Part shown: positions 37,501 through 49,535 of the stretch, piece after piece
How the letters are laid out: each line of letters opens with the position of its first letter
Numbering within the stretch: the first letter of the stretch is position 1
DNA from: Archegozetes longisetosus
Taxonomy: Eukaryota > Arthropoda > Arachnida > Sarcoptiformes > Trhypochthoniidae
NCBI GenBank assembly: GCA_018873245.2
Contig: JAEMBT020000001.1
Coordinates: 12,018,220 to 12,082,219, forward strand
Reading direction: 5' to 3'
DNA: 64,000 bases
Program-made: the position numbers and the translations under genes
Notes under the pieces: model-generated
What the model saw: the letters and a program-made list of their open reading frames with translations, nothing else
Databases searched by the model: none
Told to the model about the DNA's origin: nothing

Positions 37501-38397
37501 CTTGTCAAAACTTCTTCTCTCGACGAAAATGACTCTAAAAACTTTTCCGAATTTCCAAATGAAGCCAAAAATGATTCAATCAATTGCTTTTCACTTGAAA
37601 CTTCATGGTTTAAACTTGCTGGAGAGTTGTTATTGATAATTACAGTTTCAATTAGACTCATCTGCTTTTTACTACTTTCAATTATGTCACTCAATGATTT
37701 TTCAAACTCTACTGAATATAAATGAATATTGAATTCATAATTTGTCATTATAAATTTGAACAAAATTTTATCATTGAGTTCATTTTCGAAGTTTCTTTGA
37801 TTATAGAGGGCAAACCCAGTTGAATTCGTATAATTTTGTTTGAATTCTATCACTCCGACCACAGAACTTTCGTTATTAGATCTTATTCTGTAAAATTCTG
37901 AAATTGAATATCAAAATAGAATACTTTAAGGATTGTACTTTTGTTAAGCGTTTTGGGCATGGTACTAAGCAAAATTTGTAACACTAGTAGATTTCCAGCT
38001 CGAATTTCAATTCAAAACATCAATATAAATCATATTATTTGTACTCAACTGAATTTTAATCCATTAGATAAATGAATTTTCTACCCTAACCTTTAGATTT
38101 AGTTGGTTCTAAATTCCACAGAGCGTTCATTTTATATTTTTTTAGTATTCCATCACAAACTTCACTCTTATATCCGTCTTCATAACACATAAACGTATGT
38201 AATCCTTGTTTATTCCAACTTACAATCTGTTTAGTTGATGTGAACCTTTGCATTTGAATAGCACGAGTCTCTCCATTTTTCGTTGGCGTCAACATATACA
38301 GTTTTCCATTAATTTGATGCACATCAGTGTCTTCAAGATCTTTGAAATATGATTCACACTCATCAAAATCGTGAATACTACCTAATGAACACTTTCC
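34513..38397 (-). CDS. Aerolysin-like secreted protein (first exon not found)
   Basis: Four exons on the minus strand, 38091-38397, 37486-37897, 37185-37416 and 34513-35016, join in phase to 484 codons. The first begins right after a splice acceptor, so a short exon, expected to hold the signal peptide, lies further upstream and was not located. The N-terminal 140 residues have several Cys and look like a compact recognition domain. From about residue 225 to 360 there is a long Ser/Thr-rich stretch with alternating polar and small residues and a short apolar patch (SLEAGFSAFGFSASYGF), then VPPYSAVKISSYANWVDDIS and more strands, which is the usual layout of the aerolysin/ETX-MTX2 pore-forming module. 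The family call is from layout only. The last intron (2.1 kb) holds nested MITEs. Confidence 0.55.
35746..36692 (+). mobile_element. hAT MITE, AGGGTGACC family, copy 2
   Basis: TAGGGTGACCACC at the left, complement at the right, with 8-base flanks AATGTAAC and AATATAAC that differ by one base. It is longer than its relatives because a Tigger-type MITE sits at 36008-36516. Located in the last intron of the aerolysin-like gene. Confidence 0.9.
36008..36516. mobile_element. Tigger/pogo-type MITE nested in the hAT MITE
   Basis: Ends CAGTCAACCCTCC and GAGGTTTGACTG with TA on each side (36006-36007, 36517-36518) match the CAGTCAAACCTC termini known for Tigger/pogo elements. Internal AACCTCTTCAATTCGACA units repeat the pattern. 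The flanks beyond the TA (AAAGGTA and TACCTTT) are themselves inverted, so the true repeat may be slightly longer. Confidence 0.8.
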
Positions 38398-38441
38398 CTG
38401 CAAAGGTATAACAAAAAGGAAATATAGATATGTGAGATATA

Positions 38442-38599
38442 CGGTCTGACCCGGTTATAGACAACTGGTCGGTGCATAGAACATAAGTTGCCTATATCCC
38501 AACTCTTTAGCATATGATTGGATTAGTTGGTACCGAATAAATCGTTTGCTAACAACCGGGTTTGCCTATAACCGAGTTGCCAATAGCCGGGTCAGATTG
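38442..38599. mobile_element. Short Tigger-type MITE
   Basis: CGGTCTGACCCGGTTATAG and the complement of CAATCTGACCCGGCTATTGG form ends of about 25 bases with TA at 38440-38441 and 38600-38601. 158 bases, no coding. It sits in or just before the 5' part of the aerolysin-like gene. Confidence 0.75.
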
Positions 38600-39759
38600 T
38601 ATCTCTGAAGATGTCTAATTCCGTTTCGCGCTGATTCAAATATATACAGTATATATATATATATTCTTTATCGCAAATTTTTGGATATATCATATAATTA
38701 CTAGAGAAAGGATTTTTGGTCAAAACAGATCATATTTTTCGGTGGCTATAGGATTAAGCAACTTTATAGTTTAGCAGTTGTAATGGAGTTATGCAAAATA
38801 GTTGAATATTACAAAAAACTGTTATGCTTTAAAATCAATAACTTTCTATTGCTTTATGTGCTTAATTTTTCTCTTCTCTCATTGAGAACATGGTTGAAAA
38901 TTGAAAAACTTCTTTCAAAAGCTGCAGAATAAGAGGTGCATAAAATAGTTTCATCTTCAAGTTAATATCTGAAATATTTCTGAGCCTTTCTAAATGAGGA
39001 ACTCTGTCAAGACACTTCTTAGGTTTCTGTAGATAGAGCCCAAAAAATTCTTCTTAACCTCTTCCACAATGTCAAGTTGTTCTCGGAATTTCAACGATTG
39101 ACTCTCATATCAGTTATACAACGTTTTTTTTGTCACAAAAGGGTAACTTTGAAAAATTTGGTGGTTATAACGATTTTTGGTGTATTTGGTGGAATTAAAT
39201 TCGTTGAAAGTGATCCCTAGAGTTTCTATGTTTTAGTGGTATTAAAATCTGTGAACTTAGTGCTGAAAATAAAATTTGGGTTTTAACCAAAATCCTTTCT
39301 TTAATAATTACAGTTCAAAATTCTATCTACAAGAATAAGCATTAAATATTACAAGCAATGTAACATTCAATGCAAATTAATTCAAACAAAAATGGAGCAC
39401 ATGAAAGCAAAAGCTATTTTTAGAATCGAAGTGAAGAAAACTAGATAATCTTGTTGGACTAAATCAATTTTTTTCTTCAAATTAAAATACCAATTCAAAT
39501 TCATTGACTCAAAAAATATTTGTTGAATTTTTCACAATTCATAAAAATGTTGATTTTACTTTTGAAAGCCAAATTCAGAAGTAAACGATTAAGTAAAGAG
39601 TTATTATTAAAAATTTGCACAAATTCAATAACTTTTTTATTACTGAATAGAATTTTAAAATAATATATTTATTGAAATGGCATTAAATAAGCTTTAGTCG
39701 AACAAATATTTTGGTCCACAATCTGCTACTTTTCGAACGTTAGTCTTCAATTTCTTCAT

Positions 39760-40725
39760 GATATCACTTTTGGACTAATTTTGAATAACTTTTGTCTAAT
39801 GCGAGTTTCCAAATGATCAGTACTCTTGACTTTCCAGTCATTTTTATAAACTTTAAACTCAATGCGACTCCAGAACGTTTCAATTGGTCGCAATTGGAGA
39901 ACGTTAGGTGAGTTATGTGCTCGTTCGACAACATTATAGCAAATTTATTCAATATTGAGATAGTGTTCCTCGCGTAATGAACTGTTGTCAAGTCCAACCA
40001 AAAGACATGTTTGCCATCCTCATGGTATTTCCTTAGGAATGGAACCAATCGCTTCTCTATACACTCTTTAGAATGAATTTTTGGATCAATGGCACAATTT
40101 TTGGGCACAAATAAGCGACTATTTTGGCTGATTGCCAACCAAGTTAAGACTGTAGCCAGGAATTAGATTTAGTTCGGTATTTGACATCAATACTTGTTGA
40201 GAATCTGTCAGAAGAATGGAAACCATCATTTCCTGGCATATTTTCGCAACTCAGAAAGGAGTAATTTTCGACATCTATTATAATCTTAAGACAACTCGAT
40301 GGCCTAAAACTTGTTTTACTCAAACGATCCCATCTTTGTTTATTCATGGTATCCAATTCTGGGGATGTTTATGATTTAACTTTTCTCTTATAATACTTAA
40401 CTCTAGCCCATACCAGAATCTAAGACACAAAAGACAGGTTTATATCATACCTTTGGGCCGTTCTACTCTGTAAACCCCCTTTCTTTCCATCAAAACTGTC
40501 GATCAAACTTTCTATCTTTTTATGGTTCATTTTCATTGCTTTACGGCCGAAACCATTGGATCTTCTCAAAGATGTTATTCTCTATACGACTAGTTATATT
40601 ATAAATAGATCGTCTTTTAAGTCCCATTTCAATAAAGCGCCTAACAATGAATGGCTTTCCTTTTTATGTTTTTCATGGAATTGTCGAACGAGCTTTCTTT
40701 GCTGAAATTCATTTAGCGGTTCCAT
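39760..40725 (-). mobile_element. Tc1/mariner transposase remnant (DD41D-like)
   Basis: Minus-strand frames give MEPLNEFQQRKLVRQFHEKH, then NMPGNDGFHSSD with KYRTKS, then SKECIEKRLVPFLRKYHEDG and FWLDLTTVHYAR with the second catalytic Asp. These are hallmarks of the IS630/Tc1 group. At least three frame changes or stops separate the pieces, so it is dead. Confidence 0.75.
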
Positions 40726-40759
40726 GGCTAGAACCGAGAGGTTTAAGAATTTATGCGTT

Positions 40760-42033
40760 TAATATTCTAGAACTACAAGCTCACACGAATTAAACGCCGT
40801 TTAACTTAGTTTGACACGCGATCTGGATCTTATTTTACTAGCTTTAGAAGTTTGTGCAAATTTTTAGCAATGCTTCTTGTATTAGCGAACTGAAATGTAA
40901 AACGAGAGAACAATCAAATTGAAACGGAAAGGATAAAATATAGTTTTCAGCTAAGCAATCAAATCAAGGCTGGAACTAAAACTGTTATATATATGTTATA
41001 AACAAGTAATAGTTTAATTATTGTACATAATAGTAAATTTTTTCAAGAGAGAAAAAATCAATTAGAGGGAAATCAGGATAACAATCTCAAAATAAACACT
41101 TTCTATGAATTTAAAATTCAAAGATTTATTCAACGTAAGTACTTTTCGGTGGATCCTTTATGTTAAGGCGATAATTCAAAACCAAATTTTCGGCAGTTAA
41201 AATAGTCGAATTCAGGAGATACTCGGTGAAACTGTCATTTTTGAGGACTAACCATTATTAATTTTGGTAGAATAAAATGAATTTTTAATTTAATAAAATT
41301 ATAGAATCAATTATAGAATTAATTATAGATTATATTTAATTATAAATTATAGAATTAAGAAATTAAAGAAAAGTTTGCAATAAAGTGAAACTTTCAAATT
41401 TGAAAATCATATTTTAATATTAAATTAAATCATTAAACCTAAATTTTAAATACTTTTTATCCTGTAAATTTTATCTTTTATCTATTAAAACATGTATAGA
41501 AAACTCTCTTCTGGTAGACAATCGATTTTATTTTTTTATTAAACTTTCTTTTAGTCGAGCATATCGAGGTAGAAAAAATTAAATTTGAAAGCTTAAAAGT
41601 TTTTCAAATAATAGAAATCAGTTCTAGTTCAAATTAATATAATATAAAAACTTGAATAAAATCAAACTTAATTCTGAATTAGGTCAAATGATCGTCCATA
41701 TCTAATTCTATTGGAATTCTCCAACAAATATTTGATATTTAACTTGAATATATATGTAAAAACAAGTTTTGTCTGTTAAACTAATGAAAATGTGAGCTTG
41801 ACGGTAATATTGAGGAAATCAGGAGCAAAGATGAACAATCGGGGTTTTCAGAATTTTTCTTGCAATAGAGACTTAATCCTGATCCCAGGCCAAATTCATC
41901 TTATTTTCTGAACTTTATAGAAAATTCAGGTTCTACCAAGAATCGAGCCCTTAGTGATAACGAGAGATACTGATTGAGGTTATTAAAATGAAAAGAATTG
42001 TGAAAAATGGCTTATAGCGTTTTTAGAGGCTGA
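40760..42033. other. Intergenic, no gene seen
   Basis: Very AT-rich, with runs of AATTATAGAATTA at about 41300-41360. Nothing codable. Confidence 0.5.
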
Positions 42034-42749
42034 TTACAAATTATTTTGTTGTGCAACGATTTGTATAGCTTTAATATCAAAAAGATAATTGATTTTACTC
42101 ACGTTTCCCGTTATCTCATTCATAAATATTCGTTCTCTAAATTTAGAAGTTATCTCATAATAAATTCCAGTGAATATTTCTGAATCACTTCCATCCAATA
42201 ATTTAACTTTTCGATTAGGAACGAAATCTGAATTTGGATCATATCTGCCGACTTCTGGTATTTTGAATTGCCTGGTTTTGATTAATTTTTCGCAAACTGT
42301 AACACCTAATGAATTACAACCCGTTGTAATAATATCGCCAACTCTTGAGTGCTCTTCTTCCAACTTTTTCAACGCTAAACAATCATCTGTTTCATCACTC
42401 ATTGCATGAAAGGTTGAGGTCGAATTAAGCCATATGTTATCTTTAAAGTTTAAATATCGAAATAAGTTAAACGTCCAATATATTGCATCTTCTTCTGAAT
42501 TTATTGACAGTAGCCCAGCTTTGAACGACTTTTTGCAATACACTAATGATTCTTTATAAGTTGAAAGTATATCTAAGATGTAAAAGCATTTATTTTCGTA
42601 CTTATGCCAATCATTTGCACAAGTCTTCGCTAATGTTATGAAACCTAATTGTAAAAGAGTTGGACTCTTCAATTTAAGATTTTTAAATTTAAAATATCGT
42701 TGAAATACATACATAATAGAAATGAAAAAATAACTCCGAGTTTGAACAT
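42034..42749 (-). CDS. Secreted C-type lectin-domain protein, two exons
   Basis: Exon 1 (42713-42749) and exon 2 (42034-42644) join in phase (donor GTATGT, acceptor TTTTACAATTAG) into 215 residues. The short first exon gives a signal peptide, MFKLGVIFSFLLCFITLA. A C-type lectin-like domain covers about residues 20-135: CANDWHKYENKCFYI, YCKKSFKAGLLSINSEEDA, the Trp of the WIG region as IWLNSTS, and two final Cys in DDCLALKKL and CNSLGVTVCEK. The calcium/sugar motifs EPN or QPD and WND are absent, so classical sugar binding is doubtful. About 80 further residues have no domain I know. Likely an extracellular recognition protein. Confidence 0.85.
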
Positions 42750-42952
42750 AACTTACAATAACTAATTGATTTTTATATTAAATATACTCATAAAGTTATG
42801 CTTAAACAATTATATTAAACATATGTTTTCTTCACTAAATATGAAACTACTTTTGAATTAAACTTTGGAAAACTAAATAAAGAAATATATTCTGTTGAAT
42901 TATAACTCAAGAAGAAAATTTAACTTAGATTACTTTTAAGTTTTAATATAAT

Positions 42953-43215
42953 GAAAATGAAAGCCTTAATCATTAATAAGTGACTATTTCGATTCTTAAT
43001 TTTGCCTCTGTCTGTCATTGAGTTTATTACGAAATACGAATAATGAGATTTTTGTACAATAGATTATAACTTATCGATATGTTACAGCCTTTTCTAACAT
43101 TGAAAAAAGTTCAATCTCAAGATTTTTATCAATAAAAGCTCAAACATGTCGACAAGTCATAATTAATTCAAAGGAAACATTATTCATGCTTATCGATATG
43201 TTACAGCTCTTTTGT
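42953..43215 (-). mobile_element. Fold-back repeat family A, copy 2 (one end missing)
   Basis: Starts AATGAAAGCCTTAATCATTA at the left, continues ATAAGTGACTATTTC and CTGTCATTGAG as in copies 1 and 3; the right arm stops after ATCGATATGTTACAGCTCTT. Its intact end lies about 205 bases upstream of the lectin start codon. Confidence 0.6.
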
Positions 43216-43392
43216 ATTGAAAGAGAGATCATTACTTCAAAAGGCACTGTAACACATCTATGAATTGTTATCAGAGAAACTCAAAATGCGTTAAATATAA
43301 GTTAAATCATGAAATAATAAGACAAAGCTTCATAGTAATTGCTGAAATCTTTTCAAAAAATGATCAAATGAGTCGTTTTTGGTTACTTCTTA

Positions 43393-43698
43393 AGGTGCAT
43401 TTACACGAGGCGGTGTTCATTGCGCATCGACCACAATTTTTATTTTAATCAGTTACACTGAGGATTAGTCGCTGCGATTTTCTAATTAGACGATGCAATT
43501 TTGCTCTACAAAGACGAATCATTTTAAAGCATTGAATGCTGACGCGGTGAGTGCTCTGACAACAAAATGAAACTTAATTTTAACATCCAATCGTATGTGA
43601 AGTTGCTGAATTTTTTTGCAAATGTAGAAACAGTAGCAACGCCTACACGATGTATTTCATGCGATGTGCAATGAATATCGCCTCGTGTAAACGCACCT
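43393..43698. mobile_element. PIF/Harbinger-type MITE
   Basis: Ends AGGTGCATTTACACGAGGCG and the complement of AGGTGCGTTTACACGAGGCG, flanked by TTA (43390-43392, 43699-43701), the duplication typical of PIF/Harbinger. 306 bases, no coding. Confidence 0.85.
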
Positions 43699-43701
43699 TT
43701 A

Positions 43702-44883
43702 AGTTTTCTTTCTACTTTAAATAATAATTTACAAAAATTATAGAAAGCATAAACAAATGTTCGACAGATGTTTGAGTAATGTATTGAAACCTGAATATGT
43801 ATTAAAAGCAACGATTCATTGAGTGTTTACTCATCCAATTGTTTTATAATAAAAACTTCAACAATTACTACGACTATTTGTTTCACGACGTAACTTATTT
43901 TAACCTAATTTGAGTTTCTCTAGTCATAATAAGAGACTTAAAACACTGAAAATATTACATTAATTTAGTTTTTCAGTAATAATACTTATTATTGAGAGCT
44001 TTTTTGTTTTCAAGTAAACCAATATTTAATTTAACTATTTATAACTTGAAAAATTGGTAATAAAAGTATAGTTTAAGAAAAAGATATTTGATTCAGAACA
44101 CATTTTTATTCCTGATGAGATATTTACTGAGATTGGAATATTAGAACCTTTCAACTATTTTAAACTTTATTAAATTTGTGCATAAATAAAATGTTTATTC
44201 CACCCATCTTCTTTATTTTAAATGATTGAAAAAGTTGAGTTCAGTATTTTTGCAACACTATCAATAGAGATCTAGACATAAGAGAGACTTCTGGTCCAAA
44301 ATAGGGTACAATCTGGACTCTGGATTTGAGTACTGAATTTCTAAAAGTGCGGCCGTTCTACTAATGTATAAATTGGATGAATTATTTCTTAAGACTCACA
44401 AATGTTAAAATTGATATCTCTAGGATTATTTGTGAAACCAACATAATTTGCGTAAATTCGATTAACAAGGACGTAGTGTCATGCAAACATTAAGTAGAAT
44501 ACTTTTCGCAGTTCTTGGATAATAGATTTTTTTAATTAAAGAAAAATGAATCAAAACTATTAAATATTATGTAATGAAGAAAGAATATTTGCGTGAATTG
44601 AAGTATCATTCACGAATTTTTGTAAAACACCTTAAACTACAGACTTTAATTAAACTCTATTAATTCATTTGGCTGCTTTCGCCAATATATTTTCAAAGTC
44701 CAGGTCTCTCTTTGATAATGGCTTAAGATGATTAACCAATTGTACAAATTTCGAAGAATTATTTGCAGAGATAGACGAAATTTATTTTCTCCCAGGAAGC
44801 TAGTAATAAATATCTTTATCAGCTGATAGAAGATTTCTGCAAATAAAAACTGAAGACTATATTGTATACAGTGTATACTATGC
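43702..44883. other. Intergenic, no gene seen
   Basis: AT-rich, no exon chain or repeat recognised. Confidence 0.45.
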
Positions 44884-45354
44884 ACTCACTAACAAAAGTA
44901 CGTGCAATTGAATTAATACAAGGCTTAAATTTTCCTATCATTTCATACTGCTTTTTGAGTCTTTGAAATAAATTGATTGCGAACTAATAAATCACATTCA
45001 AATTACGTATAAATTATATATTAAATAAAATACAAGATAATCATGATTTTATTTAAATTAGTGATATTTTTATACACAAATAATTGTTTAAATAATCAAA
45101 TAACTAATTTATATCAAGTTTATCATCTAAAATAAACGTTATTTAAGGCTTAAATTATTTGATTATTTTAATATTTATTTGAATATAAAACCATGCTTCC
45201 TTTAAATGAAAGAACGACTATTTTATATTTATATTTGATTTATTAGTTTGCAATCAATTTATTTTAAAGATTTAAAAAGTTTTATGAAATATGAAAATTT
45301 TTGTCTAATCAAACTCACTATTAACTTCATTTTCATGCACTTTTGTTAGTGAGT
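44884..45354. mobile_element. Palindromic MITE
   Basis: ACTCACTAACAAAAGTACGT at the left pairs with ATGCACTTTTGTTAGTGAGT at the right, and internal arms (AAATTGATTGCGAACTAATA and its complement near 45236-45262) also pair. No clear target duplication. 471 bases. Confidence 0.7.
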
Positions 45355-46086
45355 TTACATTCACATTAGACTATGTCTCACTAAATATTATACTAAAATG
45401 AAATAATTTTAAGAAATTCCCCTCCCAAAGGCTACAAATAATATAAATTAATAATTTTTTTTAAGAATTTTAATAAACTCTCTCAACTTCCTTTTGAAAA
45501 TTTAATATTGAATTTGAATTGTGATATTAATGCTCTTGGAAAGGTTATACGGGGCGAGCAACTGAAAACCCGGCATCCAAATCATTGAATAACTATAAAT
45601 ATTTAATTAAGAAGACAGAAATGTCAGCACTAACTCAGTAATTTTCAAATTTTATAATGTATTAGAAAAATAAAAAAATCCATTTCGATGAAATAAAAGG
45701 AAAATCATGGATTTAGAAATAGAAAGTGAAATTAGGCAGACCTTTCATATAAATAAATCCTGTAACTCATCTTCTTTGAGAGTTTACCAAAATTTTTAAA
45801 ATACACAAAATTAGTAATAATGGTACTGCAGTTACATAATAATGATTATTTCAAATGGATAATTTTTTCTGCATTACGTCCGGTAGATAAAATCGATAAA
45901 GACTAAGAATTATATTGAATATAATAATAAACTTAATTTTAAAGTTATTAAATTTATATAATGATTATTAAAAGTTTGATAATATAATGATGAAATATAA
46001 ATAAATTCTTTCAAGTATAAAATCAAAATCAACAATATAAGTAATAAAACGGTCAAAATAAGCAAAGAAAAAATATTAACAAATTG

Positions 46087-46090
<4 letters not shown>

Positions 46091-46129
<39 letters not shown>
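46091..46129. repeat. (AT)n microsatellite
   Basis: About 19 uninterrupted AT units. Confidence 0.95.
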
Positions 46130-46133
<4 letters not shown>

Positions 46134-46793
46134 CAAAAAACTAAGTATTTAGATTTAGTAGTAATGAAAAATGAATCATCAATAAACTTTCATTATTGTT
46201 GAATCATAATATAACCGAGATATTTGCTCAAGAAGAAAACAATCCATGCTTTAATTTTTAAAAGGACAAAACCAAGAACTTCTCGATAATTGTGAGAAGT
46301 TGAAAACGATCTGTGAAATTTATTTATATCTAACAAACATAGAATACTAAAATAGCTTAGTTATTAGTTTGAAAAGGCTTAGCACTAACACTTTTTGTAA
46401 TTAGCTCCTTAAAAGTGTAATGATTTATACACTTTCTGTAATGACTTTCTCTTTAAAATGACCCAATATAGTATAATTTAACCTTAGTATAAATAAACAA
46501 TCGAACAGTGTAGCTTTAGTTTTAAATTTAGAAAAACGTGGGAAACCAAAGAAAAGTATATAAAGGGACAGTCTTAGAGAAAGTCAACAAGGAGAAGGGA
46601 ATAAGAAGAGAGTCAAGAGATAGACAAGCTTCAGTAATATCTTAGTTATGCTTTGTAACTTCACGTTATGCATAATAAAATTCTTGTAAAATAGACAATC
46701 GTTTTCTTCATTTCTATCAACTTTATTTCCACCTTAGGTAAGTAATGTACAAAGTTGTGAAACTTACTTTAATGCATGATAGGTACACATGAT

Positions 46794-46832
46794 ATTCTCT
46801 ATCGAGTCCAGCCAGACTCTTAGATAGAGAAT
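46794..46832. repeat. Hairpin repeat, copy 1
   Basis: ATTCTCTATC and GATAGAGAAT enclose GAGTC/GACTC around a six-base loop: a 15-base-pair stem with a 3-base bulge. The same hairpin recurs inverted at 60124-60162, inside about 110 bases of weaker similarity. Confidence 0.7.
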
Positions 46833-47171
46833 TAAGTAAAGAAGAAGATTTGGAATCTTACATCGAGGCCCCTGATTCCAAATCTTTACTCTAGTAAAAT
46901 AACACACAATGAAGAACTCTACACAAAAAATTAGATCGAGTTTTTCATTCTTGACGAGATCCCGAGTCACAAAAATAATTGTGACAGATCTTTTCAATTT
47001 TGACTTTAATTCGCTTGTTTCTTGATTGTTATCAATATTCAAACAATGAACAAGACAGTGTGTTGATTATCTGAGTTTAAAAGGTTAGTTAGTTGGTAGC
47101 TTGGTAGATTTTTAAAAGTTTGTTGAATCTTATGTATTTTTGGGATCTGGTACACTCGCCCGACAACTCAT

Positions 47172-47620
47172 TTTATCTACAATTACTTTATCGACAGTCA
47201 CATTTGTAATAATAGCTGAAGAAGCACAAGGTGAAGGAATTGATCGAACAAAAGATATCAAAACAGCACTAATCTCTACCTTCAGACGAGTGATTAGGGT
47301 ATAAACATGACAATCACTACATGTGACTATGGATCAGCTTAAGGTGATAATTATTTTTATACTCAAACAACTTGTCTGACGAGTACTAAACTGTTTCAAC
47401 AAAACATCGAAATATTGTTGGTGTGCGTCCTCATGCAAGTTGTTTGGGTATAAGAATAATTATCACCATTAGCCGATCCATGGTCACATCTGAAGGTATA
47501 GCATCAGTACTGTTTCGATATCTTTTGTTCAGTCAATTTCTTCGGCTTGCGTTTCTTCATCTATTATTACAAATGTGACTGCCGATAAAGTGATTGTCGA
47601 TCAAATAAATTTACCTTTGT
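47172..47620. mobile_element. Fold-back element, about 0.45 kb
   Basis: Arms of about 200 bases pair at roughly 80% by eye (CAGTCACATTTGTAATAATA on the left and its complement at about 47565-47584; GGTGATAATTATT and complement nearer the centre). The left arm has an extra stretch of about 45 bases. No coding, duplication not clear. Confidence 0.65.
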
Positions 47621-47949
47621 TTGTTATAACACTTGAAGAGTATTTCTCAATGATATTCAGTTAGACACACAGTGAGGTTAGTTAAATATTGATATTCATA
47701 TTTTCCCATAATTTGATCTTATCGTGTTAAATACACATTACTTTGAGTTTTATGAATGTCGTTTCATTTCGAAACACATTATCGGTTTGGAAGATAAATA
47801 GAAGTGGTATAATAGTAAAAATCGTTTATAGACTTCGAGAATACCAAAAAGAAGAGAAGAGCAAACAATCAACAATAAAATTTCATTTGCCATTTTGTGT
47901 ACAGTTTCAAATCCAAACAGATAAATTTTTCCTTTTATATCAATATATA

Positions 47950-48363
47950 CAGTACTGGACAAATCTAACTCCGTCCACGTTTACATGAATATCTCGAGAA
48001 CCACAATTCCGATTCCAATTCTGTTTTCACTATTTTGTAGCAGAAATGTGTACGATTCTAACGATATGCTACTTGCCAAATTTCGGTTAAGATTTTATAT
48101 TAAAATTTTTAATATAAAACCTATTAAAAAGTTTAAAATAGTATTTAAATTATAGATTTTACGAATCTGATGTAAAATTTTTTTTGATGAATTTAACATT
48201 TGATTGATTTATTTTATTATTATATGGAATAATTTGGCAAGTAGCATACCGTTAGAATCGTACACATTTCTGCTACAAAATAGTGAAAACAGAATTGAAA
48301 TCGGAATTGTGGTTCTCGAGATATTCATGTAAACGTAGACGGAGTTAGATTTGTCCAGTACTG
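47950..48363. mobile_element. Palindromic Tc1-type MITE
   Basis: CAGTACTGGACAAATCTAAC begins both arms (complement on the right), arms run about 175 bases with few mismatches, and TA flanks each side (47948-47949, 48364-48365). The near-perfect arms suggest a young insertion. It lies in the upstream part of the truncated receptor copy. Confidence 0.9.
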
Positions 48364-48599
48364 TATATTTAGTTTTCTAGTCCGTACTAATCTAAAAACT
48401 GAAATAAAATTACTTTCAAAATATATCCGAGATATTAAGTGTATCATTGAATTTTGTGATCTCATGAAAAACTCTGTTTCTGTGTTGAGCTAAAGCTGGC
48501 TGTAATCTTAATTTCGAATATTATTCTTCATTGTTGAAGTTAGAACGTTATAAAAGTGAAAAAATTATGTTTAATAGTTCATAATTAAAAACACTCGGA

Positions 48600-48870
48600 A
48601 TGGATATAAGTTTGGAAGAAGCGATCAATGAAGCTGAAGCTAACGATAATGATCTGGCAATCAATAATATAAATTTACCACTTTATAAGTATGGGCTTAT
48701 GTTTAGATATGATATCAATAACTATTTTGATTATGATATTGAAAAAAGAAAACAAAATTCAAACTCAATGCTTTGAGTATTTGGCTTTTGATTAATATTT
48801 TAAAATCTTTAATCACTCTAATCAACTTCGAGAACGGGAGAGTTCCTATATATTATTTAGATATGTCAAC
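48600..48870 (+). pseudogene. Truncated gustatory-type receptor copy
   Basis: The start at 48600 codes MDISLEEAINEAEANDNDLA and LPLYKYGLMFRYDINNYFD, close to the receptor at 50756. One base is missing near 48765, so the frame stops at 48776; similarity continues in the next frame (FENGRVP, YYLDM) to about 48870, where the element at 48872 begins. The rest of the gene is gone. Upstream sequence (about 47690-47940 and 48380-48600) also matches the upstream of 50756, so this is a segmental tandem duplicate. Confidence 0.85.
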
Positions 48871-48871
48871 C

Positions 48872-49535
48872 GTTATCGGACAATTCGTCCAATGGGACAA
48901 TTCGTCTAATAGAATAATCTGTCCAACAGACATTTTGTCCAATAGATAATTCGTCTAATAGACAACAAGTCTAACGGAAAAATTGTCTAATAAGTTATTT
49001 AGACTGAAAATTTGTCTGCGTAGGTGGGTACCCAGGTCCATAGTAATTAATAGGATAATGCCCGATATCAATGATTTCCAACCTCTATATAAAATTAAGA
49101 TGTAAGCCCAGAACTTATTATGGGTCTGGTAGTTGTTTTTATGCTTAAAAGATGTATCAGGAGAATTCGGTGCAAGAACTCATGTCTTCAGACCAGAAAA
49201 TGTTGCTGTCTATTGCTCATCTTCAGGAAAAATGTCTAAAGATCTTGTAAAAGACCGGTTTTTAGACTCTTTTATGCCTTCAATGGACACAAAGGCTCTG
49301 CTTTTATTAGAATGGTTGACTGGACAGTCAGATGGGAAAATGTTCGAAGATCTTTTAACTGATGACAAGACAATCAATATCTTAAAGATTTCACCCAAAA
49401 CAACCTCACTTGTTCAACTTCTTTAATAATCGTTTTATATAGAGCCTATTGAACCAATTGGTCTTTGGACGAATCGTCCTATTAGACGAATCGTCTTTTG
49501 ACAAATTATCCTTTGGACGAACTGTCCATTGGACG
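48872..49535. mobile_element. DNA transposon with GGACAATTCGTCC end repeats
   Basis: Both ends are clusters of GGACAATTCGTCCAATGG-like units, inverted between ends. The plus frame 49133-49426 reads SGEFGARTHVFRPENVAVYC, MDTKALLLLEWLTGQSDGK and ILKISPKTTSLVQ, a pattern like DDE transposases of the pogo/DDE_1 type (ALLLLDSWTGQ...IPPKTTSLVQPLD), with the catalytic Asp of that motif replaced by Glu. Only this fragment is left. It interrupts the receptor copy. Confidence 0.55.

Noticed and set aside
37306-37725. Plus-strand open frames
   Set aside because: Antisense to the exons of the aerolysin-like gene.
45910-46092. Minus-strand frame rich in Leu/Ile
   Set aside because: Low-complexity AT sequence next to the (AT)n repeat; not protein-like beyond composition.
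46397-46770. Possible solo LTR (TATA-like TATATAAAG and AATAAA in order)
   Set aside because: No matching termini, no flanking duplication and no second copy in the window; not supportable.
46764-47042. Minus-strand frame of 92 codons
   Set aside because: Overlaps the hairpin repeat and has no domain or partner exon.
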